Source of the DNA: an uncultured Acidimicrobiales bacterium
GTDB taxonomy: Bacteria > Actinomycetota > Acidimicrobiia > Acidimicrobiales > UBA10347
NCBI GenBank assembly: GCA_937941245.1
Contig: CALDYC010000088.1
Coordinates: 1-36,666 of the forward strand
Length of the DNA stretch: 36,666 bases
Direction of reading: 5' to 3'
Every line of letters begins with the position of its first letter. The first letter of the stretch is position 1. The notes under the pieces are model-generated. The model did not search any database, was not told the DNA's origin, and saw only the letters and a program-made list of their open reading frames with translations. This document shows positions 30,279-36,666 of this stretch, piece by piece. The translations under genes and the position numbers were made by a program.

Positions 30279-30355
30279 CGAACGTGTGTTCGGTTTACAG
30301 TGATGTCTGGTCGAACGTATGTCCGTCGAATGCATGTTCGCCGAACGGCCGTTCG
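30279..30355. promoter_or_regulatory. Cluster of four LexA (SOS) boxes
   Basis: Perfect actinobacterial boxes CGAACGTGTGTTCG (30279-30292) and CGAACGGCCGTTCG (30342-30355), plus one-mismatch boxes CGAACGTATGTCCG (30312-30325) and CGAATGCATGTTCG (30327-30340). The last three are 15 bp apart, side by side. They lie in the 335-bp divergent region between lexA and the LysM-type gene and probably control both. Nothing else was seen in this gap. Confidence 0.93.
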
Positions 30356-30487
30356 ATGTCAAGGATCTTCTCGACCCACCACCTACCGCCACCAGACCGA
30401 CGAAATCACGCACGAGAGAACACGCCAGCCACAGGTCGGCCCAACACAGCAGACCACGTGTCACACCCCTCAGAAAGACTTCATGAC

Positions 30488-31060
30488 ATGACAGCAACCG
30501 CATACGCACCAGCAACCACATCGAACGCAGGTTTCTCCAACGCAGATCGACCGAGCACCGCTGCCGCCGACATGCGTTCTGTTCACGGTTCAGATTCGAC
30601 TCGAGCGAATCTCCCTGCAGTGGGTCAGGTGCCGATTCCTCTGCGGTTGGTCGGCGCCCCAAGCGCCTCGCCGCAGCCCTGCCCGCCTGTCACATCGGCA
30701 CAATGGCAGCCGCAAACCGATCTCCCGCTGATGTGGGTGCAGGCAGATCCGCATGCGATCATCCGTCGGCGTCAGTTCGTTGCATGCGTCGTGTTGACCA
30801 TTGCGGTGCTGCTCGGCGCCCATCTCGGCGGACTTTCAATCACGAGCTTCCCGTCGGTCGGCTCGCTCGATGCCGGCGTCACCCAAGCGGCTCTGCCTAC
30901 CGTGCATGTTGTGGCGGTCGGTGACAGCTACGGATCAATCGCCGCTGGCCTGCAACAGCAAGCACCCCTACTCACCGCCGAAGCATTGCGCGACCTGAAT
31001 GGCGGCGCACAGTTGATTCCTGGGCAACGACTCGTGCTCGACCTGACCTCATTTGGCTGA
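30488..31060 (+). CDS. LysM-like small membrane protein, SOS-linked (DivS/ChiZ-like position)
   Basis: 190 aa from ATG 30488; the track start at 30107 would run through lexA and the SOS boxes. The N-terminal 100 residues are disordered (Ala/Ser/Thr/Pro-rich), followed by one TM helix (FVACVVLTIAVLLGAHLG) and a C-terminal LysM-type domain (TVHVVAVGDSYGSIAAGL, then NGGAQLIPGQRLVLDL). Position and layout match the SOS-induced cell-division suppressors divergent from lexA in actinobacteria (Rv2719c/ChiZ, DivS): a small membrane protein with a LysM. Likely function is to pause septation during DNA damage (inference from synteny). The end overlaps the RibD-like gene by 12 bp. Confidence 0.8.
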   Translation: MTATAYAPATTSNAGFSNADRPSTAAADMRSVHGSDSTRANLPAVGQVPIPLRLVGAPSASPQPCPPVTSAQWQPQTDLPLMWVQADPHAIIRRRQFVACVVLTIAVLLGAHLGGLSITSFPSVGSLDAGVTQAALPTVHVVAVGDSYGSIAAGLQQQAPLLTAEALRDLNGGAQLIPGQRLVLDLTSFG

Positions 31061-31753
31061 GGTCGTAGGGCGACGCAGGTACCGCAGAAAGACGATGCCG
31101 TCGCCTACCCCGACCCGGTCCAGTGCAAACCGGTGATCCGGGCCAAGTGAGGGTCCGGATGCGATCGTCGGCCCATCTCCGCCAACAACGATAGGTGACA
31201 CGCTCAACAAGATCTCATCGACCAGGTCATGCTCAAGGAACTGCGCATTGAGCGACGGTCCGCCTTCAAGCACGACGTGGCGATCCCCCCGTCCATCCAG
31301 GTCGGCCAGCACCTGGCGGCAATCGATCGAATCACCGAGGTCGCAGACCTCGGCGATGCCGACAAAGTTTCCGCCGCGTGACTCGGCCGCCTGGGTGGTG
31401 GTGAACAGCAACGGGGTTGGCCCTGGCCCAAAGAACAGACGAGCACTGGGATCTGGTGAGAGCGAGCCGGTGATGACTGCGATGCGAGCCCGAGCGGGCC
31501 GGTAGTCCTCGACCCGAACGGTTGTGGCCCCCACCAAGATCGTGTCAGCGAGTTTGCGGGTCGCCGAGAACCGCTTCTGGTCGCTCGGAGCCCCCAATGG
31601 GCCCGACACGCCGTCGATCGAGATCCTGCCGTCCAGGGACGCGATCATGATCATGGTGACCCACGGCCGCCCTTCGGGCTTTGGGCGGTTGTCGCCAGCG
31701 AGTCGCGCAGCGATATCGATGTCATTGCCCGGATCCGGCCAGAGTTCATCCAT
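31049..31753 (-). CDS. RibD C-terminal domain (pyrimidine reductase-type) protein
   Basis: 234 aa, a stand-alone RibD reductase/DHFR-like domain. WVTMIMIASLDGRISIDG, ATRKLADTILVGATTVRVEDYRPA and VVLEGGPSLNAQFLEHDLVDEILLSVSPIVVGGDG are the standard motifs of NADPH-dependent 5-amino-6-ribosylamino-uracil reductases. There is no deaminase domain, so it is either a split riboflavin enzyme or one of the related actinobacterial reductases of unknown substrate. It lies ten bp after the MATE gene's stop and may be co-transcribed with it. Confidence 0.88.
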   Translation of the reverse strand: MDELWPDPGNDIDIAARLAGDNRPKPEGRPWVTMIMIASLDGRISIDGVSGPLGAPSDQKRFSATRKLADTILVGATTVRVEDYRPARARIAVITGSLSPDPSARLFFGPGPTPLLFTTTQAAESRGGNFVGIAEVCDLGDSIDCRQVLADLDGRGDRHVVLEGGPSLNAQFLEHDLVDEILLSVSPIVVGGDGPTIASGPSLGPDHRFALDRVGVGDGIVFLRYLRRPTTSAK

Positions 31754-31763
31754 TGCTTCGAAA

Positions 31764-33182
31764 CTATCCGTCGATCGCCGTCTGAGATGATCCCGATTCG
31801 ATCCACGCGGTTCCTCGCATGCGCCAAATCAGCGTCGCGGCCCGCACCCCGATGAAGCAGCTCAGTGCCACCCACATCGCGACGATCCCGCCGTTTGATA
31901 GGGCAACGACAACCAACATGACCGCGAATGACGCCGCAGAAACCATCATTGCCCGAGATAGGTAGCGCAGGTCGCCTGCCCCAATCAATATGCCGTCGAG
32001 GGCGAAGGTCAATCCTGCAACCGGCAGCGCGAGCGCAAGAATGAGCAACAGGTCCGCAGCGATTCCGATGACCTCGACATCATTCGTGAAGAGATGCGGA
32101 AGGCGCCGGGCAGTAATCCCGATCACTGCTGCCGCACCCACGCCCAGCACCAGCCCCCAGCCAGCGAGGCGTCTCCCGACGATCAGCGCTCGCGGCGCGT
32201 CGCCAGCTCCGAGCAGCGTGCCGACCATTGCCTGCGCTGCGATCGCAACGGCATCGAGGGCAAGCGCCAGAATGTAGAAGATCGCCATGGTCACTTCGTG
32301 TCCCGCGAGAGCTTCGGTGCCGATCGAGGCCGCGAATGCGGCGGCTCCCAAAAACGAGGCACGCAGCGCGGTTGTTCGCCAGAACAGGTCGACTCCATCG
32401 CGCCCGAGCCGACGCAGCGTCTGTGGGTCTGGTGCCCACGACAGGTCGAACTGGCGGGTGTCGCGCAGCACCCACCACAGATAGGCGCTGGCACCGACCC
32501 ACTGGAAGATGACGGTCGACAGCGCTGACGCTCCAATGCCGAGATCTAGTCCAAACACCAAAATCAGTTCCAGCACCAGATTGCCGAGTGCAGTCACGAC
32601 AGCGACGATGAGTGGACGGGTCGTGTCCTTGAGCCCCCGCAGGTACCCGACTGCAGCAAGCATGATCAACATCGCGGGGAAGCCAAACACGGAGATACGC
32701 AGATAGCGACGACCGAAACTCACCACATCTGGCTCGGCTTGGAGTATCTGCAACAGGGGAGTAGCGAAGACCCAGCACACCGCGCCGAGAAAGACGCCGA
32801 CGCCGGCCGCGATCCACAGGCTCTGGACTGCCTGGTGAGCAGCGTCGCGGCGGCGGCCTGCCCCGAGCAGTCTGGACACCGCCGAGGTGGTGCCATAGGC
32901 GAGAAATATCGATACCCCGAGCACGGTGCCGATGATCTGGGTGGCAAGCCCTAGCCCTCCGAGTTGCGGGGTGCCGATGCGCCCGACCACGGCGGTATCG
33001 GCGAGTACGTAGAGCGGTTCGGCTATCAACGCACCAAGAGCCGGGATACCAAGACCGAACATCTCGCGGTCGATCTCGTTCAGCCGTGCGCCAACTCCCA
33101 CCGGCCCAGTGTGGAGGGCGGGGCAGCTGATCAGGCGGGCGGAAGCGGGAGTGGCCAGACTGTTCAGAAGCGCCAGGGCCAC
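31764..33182 (-). CDS. MATE-family efflux transporter (DinF-like)
   Basis: 472 aa with twelve predicted membrane spans. LNEIDREMFGLGIPALGALIAEPLYVLADTAVVGRIG is the typical MATE start (family: a-P-l-g-l-----d-a-vG-lG), with a second-half repeat beginning WRTTALRASFLGAAAFAASIG. DinF-like members export toxic organic cations using Na+ or H+ and are often near lexA. The GTG at 33182 leaves only 19 bp to the divergent glucosidase gene; a later start around residue 30-40 is more typical of the family and would leave room for a promoter. Confidence 0.9.
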   Translation of the reverse strand: MALALLNSLATPASARLISCPALHTGPVGVGARLNEIDREMFGLGIPALGALIAEPLYVLADTAVVGRIGTPQLGGLGLATQIIGTVLGVSIFLAYGTTSAVSRLLGAGRRRDAAHQAVQSLWIAAGVGVFLGAVCWVFATPLLQILQAEPDVVSFGRRYLRISVFGFPAMLIMLAAVGYLRGLKDTTRPLIVAVVTALGNLVLELILVFGLDLGIGASALSTVIFQWVGASAYLWWVLRDTRQFDLSWAPDPQTLRRLGRDGVDLFWRTTALRASFLGAAAFAASIGTEALAGHEVTMAIFYILALALDAVAIAAQAMVGTLLGAGDAPRALIVGRRLAGWGLVLGVGAAAVIGITARRLPHLFTNDVEVIGIAADLLLILALALPVAGLTFALDGILIGAGDLRYLSRAMMVSAASFAVMLVVVALSNGGIVAMWVALSCFIGVRAATLIWRMRGTAWIESGSSQTAIDG

Positions 33183-33201
33183 GGTCTAGGGTTGACCCAC
33201 C

Positions 33202-34824
33202 ATGAACGCCTCATCAGCGCACGCCAGAACCACTGCCGCCGGATCCCCTGCATGGCTGCGAGGTGCCGTCGGGTACGAGGTGTACGTCAAATCGTTCTCT
33301 GACACGTCTGGCGACGGCATCGGCGACATCGCAGGGGTCACCAGTCGGCTGGACTACGTGAAGTGGCTAGGCATCGATGTGGTGTGGCTGACGCCGTTCT
33401 TTGTGTCGCCAGGTCTGGATCACGGCTATGACATCGCCAGCTACTGTGAGATCGACCCCCAACATGGCGACCTCGACGCAGTCGATGCTCTCATCGCTCG
33501 AGCCCATCAATTAGGCATTCGGGTCGTTTTCGACCTGGTGGCGAACCACACGTCAGTGGCGCATCGTTGGTTTGAGACGGCACTTGCCGATCCGCTGTCG
33601 CCTGAACGTGACTACTACCTGTTTCGTGACCCCAGCCCCGACGGTGGCCCCCCGAATAACTGGCTGAGCCATTTCGGGGGCCCTGCGTGGACTCTCGACG
33701 AATCCAGCGGACAGTATTGGTGTCACCTGTTCCTGCCCGAGCAGCCCGATTTGAACTGGCGAAATCCCGCGGTGCGAGCCGAGTTTGATGCGATCCTGCG
33801 ATTCTGGTTCGAACGGGGCGTCGACGGCTTCAGAGTCGACGTGGCGCATGCGTTGACCAAACACCCTCAGTTGCCGGACAACCCGCAGATCCGAGAGATC
33901 GCGCCCGATGCTGGGCCGATGAGCGCGTTCGCGTCATTCGACCACGTCCACGACCTCGATCAGGATTCGAACGCCGAGATCTTTGAGCGATGGCACGACA
34001 TCGCCGCGTCGTATGGCGCGTGTCTCATTGCCGAGAGCGGTGTGAGCGACCCAGCGCGCCTCGCCCGCTACGTCGCGCCCGGCAAACTTGATTTGGCTTT
34101 CGCTCTAAAGCCGGCTCGGATGACGTGGCAACCAGCCGAATTGCTGACCGAGATGCTCGCTCTGGCCGAGGCTGAACCTGATCGGCTGTCGTGGGTCACC
34201 AGCAATCATGACCAGGACCGGGTCGTATCCCGCTTTGGTGACGGACCGCAGGGACGACAACGAGCGCTAGCTGTTTCGACACTGATGTTCTCGCTAGGGG
34301 GCGTTCCATTCCTCTATCAGGGCGAGGAGCTTGGATTGTCGAATGGCCAAGTCGACCCAGACGATCGCCAAGACCCGATCGCTACCCGAAACGGCATCGC
34401 CACTGGTCGGGACCTGGCCCGTACTCCGATGCCGTGGAACCCCGACATCAATAACGGCTTCAGCATCGGGCAACCGTGGCTTCGATCAGCTCAACGACCC
34501 CAGGGCCTGACAGTCGCGGGCCAGCACGAGAATCCGCGCACACCATTGCATCGGTATCGCCGGCTCATTTCGCTTCGTCGTCACTACCCCGAGCTCTGGC
34601 AGGCGCCGCACTCGATCGTCTCATCAGGGCGAGACGATGTCGCAGTCGTTCAACGGGGGCGCACACTCACAGTCGCAAACCTCAGTCCTGAACCGTTCGC
34701 GATCAATCTCGGCGATCGTCGGTGGCGGGTAGTGTTTGCTTCGCAAGGGGCTGACGGCGATGCGGCCCGCGGTGTGGTGAATATCGCGGCCGAGACGTCA
34801 GCTGTGTTGGTGTTGGACGAGTAG
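33202..34824 (+). CDS. GH13 alpha-glucosidase / oligo-1,6-glucosidase-type enzyme
   Basis: 540 aa, cytoplasmic (no signal). GAVGYEVYVKSFSDTSGDGIGDIAG is the classic GH13 opening. Conserved regions: DLVANHTS, GFRVDVAHAL (nucleophile near D213), LIAESGVS (acid/base near E278) and VTSNHDQDRVV (third Asp near D337). Closing domain has VAVVQRGRTLTVANLS. Such enzymes hydrolyse alpha-glucosides taken up by an importer. The ABC ATPase encoded convergently is of the sugar-import MsmK/UgpC type, consistent with a role in saccharide use. Exact linkage specificity cannot be told. Confidence 0.9.
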   Translation: MNASSAHARTTAAGSPAWLRGAVGYEVYVKSFSDTSGDGIGDIAGVTSRLDYVKWLGIDVVWLTPFFVSPGLDHGYDIASYCEIDPQHGDLDAVDALIARAHQLGIRVVFDLVANHTSVAHRWFETALADPLSPERDYYLFRDPSPDGGPPNNWLSHFGGPAWTLDESSGQYWCHLFLPEQPDLNWRNPAVRAEFDAILRFWFERGVDGFRVDVAHALTKHPQLPDNPQIREIAPDAGPMSAFASFDHVHDLDQDSNAEIFERWHDIAASYGACLIAESGVSDPARLARYVAPGKLDLAFALKPARMTWQPAELLTEMLALAEAEPDRLSWVTSNHDQDRVVSRFGDGPQGRQRALAVSTLMFSLGGVPFLYQGEELGLSNGQVDPDDRQDPIATRNGIATGRDLARTPMPWNPDINNGFSIGQPWLRSAQRPQGLTVAGQHENPRTPLHRYRRLISLRRHYPELWQAPHSIVSSGRDDVAVVQRGRTLTVANLSPEPFAINLGDRRWRVVFASQGADGDAARGVVNIAAETSAVLVLDE

Positions 34825-34843
34825 CACCTGTCGGTTCGGTCGC

Positions 34844-36034
<1,191 letters not shown>

Positions 36035-36072
36035 GGCTAGACACTAGAACGTCAGTGACGTCGGTGCTCAAT

Positions 36073-36666
36073 TCAGCGGCGTTTGCGGCGCGCCGTTGCG
36101 GTTGGCTTACGGCCCTTCATCGACGCGCCCTTCACCGTGCGTTCGCAGAACCAGAAGTTGCATGCCCACTTCTCGCCGCTCCAGACCGGGTTCCCGGCGT
36201 GCATGGCGTTGTAGTCGGGCTCGGTTGTGCCAGGAACGACGAGGTCGAAGAGCACCAAACGCCCAGGTTTGGCCTTGACCTTTGCCTTGGCCTTCGGGAA
36301 GCTCGTGGCCCCGCCCCGTGTGGGAGCGGCGAGGTAGAGCAAACCGGTCTTTAGGCGTTGACCATCTCGGCGCAAGTTGGCATCGTCGACGCCTGGTTGG
36401 TAGGCGTCGATGTGTTGGGTGTGCTTGCCCCCGGCGTCGTAATGCACGACCTGAATACGCTCGCAGGTGCGAGCGGGAAGGCCAGCCAGCTCGGCGACTC
36501 GTTTCACCAGTGCACGCACAACTGGCGTCTGATCGGTATAGATCCAGGCAATGTCGGCGGTGCGGCGCAGGGTGCTTCCGGTCCGCTCCCCGTCAGCGCC
36601 GAGGACTTCGGCCGGCGACAGGTTGCCCTCTGCCAGCCCAATGATGTGCGCACATTCTTCTGGAGT
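36073..36666 (-). CDS. 2-oxoglutarate/Fe(II) dioxygenase, prolyl-4-hydroxylase-like (5' end outside window)
   Basis: The frame is open to the window's right edge on the minus strand; the track's M is an internal GTG. The extra upstream residues read EECAHIIGLAEGNLSPAEV, then TLRRTADIAWIYTDQTP, which is the P4H pattern (eC--ii-la---l-pa-v, R-s-d-aW). Iron ligands are in KHTQHIDAY (HxD) and NAMHAGNPV (distal His), with a 2OG-binding Lys in GEKWACNFWF. The C-terminus ends in a basic KGRKPTATARRKRR tail. It hydroxylates an unknown protein or small-molecule substrate. The gene runs toward the ABC ATPase gene in the same direction with a 38-bp gap. Confidence 0.85.
   Translation of the reverse strand, partial: TPEECAHIIGLAEGNLSPAEVLGADGERTGSTLRRTADIAWIYTDQTPVVRALVKRVAELAGLPARTCERIQVVHYDAGGKHTQHIDAYQPGVDDANLRRDGQRLKTGLLYLAAPTRGGATSFPKAKAKVKAKPGRLVLFDLVVPGTTEPDYNAMHAGNPVWSGEKWACNFWFCERTVKGASMKGRKPTATARRKRR

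Noticed and set aside
29481-30662. 393-aa long form of LexA
   Set aside because: The added 170 residues run through the SOS boxes and the divergent gene; the ATG at 30152 has a ribosome site and gives a normal LexA length.

Overview
The window is high-GC, densely packed DNA with GTG starts, many ATGA, GTGA and TGATG gene overlaps, actinobacterial SOS boxes (CGAAC-N4-GTTCG) and a dapC/lexA/LysM neighbourhood. This points to an actinomycete; the LIV-transporter fusions and lipoprotein style suggest an aquatic Acidimicrobiia/Ilumatobacter-like lineage (inference only).

Region 1 (about 1-28,300) looks like one large catabolic island. It opens with the end of an IclR-type regulator, then a tandem nitrilase-fold hydrolase, an isocitrate-lyase-family C-C lyase and, convergently, a CitE-type lyase. 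Next comes a plus-strand operon: a red chlorophyll catabolite reductase (RCCR) homologue, a PaO-like Rieske oxygenase, a second bilin-reductase/RCCR-like protein, a two-domain lipocalin-like protein and a VOC protein. A facing minus-strand operon (11436 to 8576) encodes three more lipocalin-like proteins and a DUF3891-like protein. A third operon (11502-13610) encodes a Dabb protein, an alpha/beta hydrolase and an SDR strongly resembling plant chlorophyll b reductase (NOL/NYC1). Then a six-gene minus-strand operon (22135 to 13590) carries an Asp/Glu-racemase-family protein, an acyl-CoA-dehydrogenase-fold flavoenzyme, a small membrane protein, a branched-chain-type solute-binding lipoprotein and two unusual transporter fusions (MFS-like-LivF and LivH-LivM-LivG). 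A secreted VCBS/propeller lipoprotein, a neocarzinostatin-like surface protein, an FAD monooxygenase and a second Asp/Glu-racemase-family protein follow.

Three homologues of plant chlorophyll breakdown enzymes (NOL/NYC1, PaO-like, RCCR) in neighbouring operons, together with a chlorophyllase-like fold hydrolase, suggest a bacterial pathway for degrading chlorophyll or a related tetrapyrrole. To my knowledge such a pathway is not established in bacteria. The nitrilase, racemase-family proteins, FAD monooxygenase and C-C lyases could then process mono-pyrrole or maleimide-type fragments to central metabolites (inference).

The operons are tied together by a repeated operator that I could read directly: a 17-bp palindrome GTTCC-N7-GGAAC followed 3 bp later by a GTTYS half-site. 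It occurs six times, at 3816, 11453, 22150, 25116, 25224 and 28215, each between or just upstream of island genes. The IclR gene at the left edge is the obvious candidate regulator.

Region 2 (28,317-36,666) is ordinary chromosome: dapC-like aminotransferase, lexA with a cluster of four SOS boxes, a divergent LysM-type small membrane protein, a RibD-type reductase, a MATE/DinF exporter, a GH13 glucosidase, an MsmK/UgpC-type ABC ATPase and a prolyl-4-hydroxylase-like dioxygenase cut by the right edge. I saw no tRNA, rRNA, IS element, CRISPR or phage gene.
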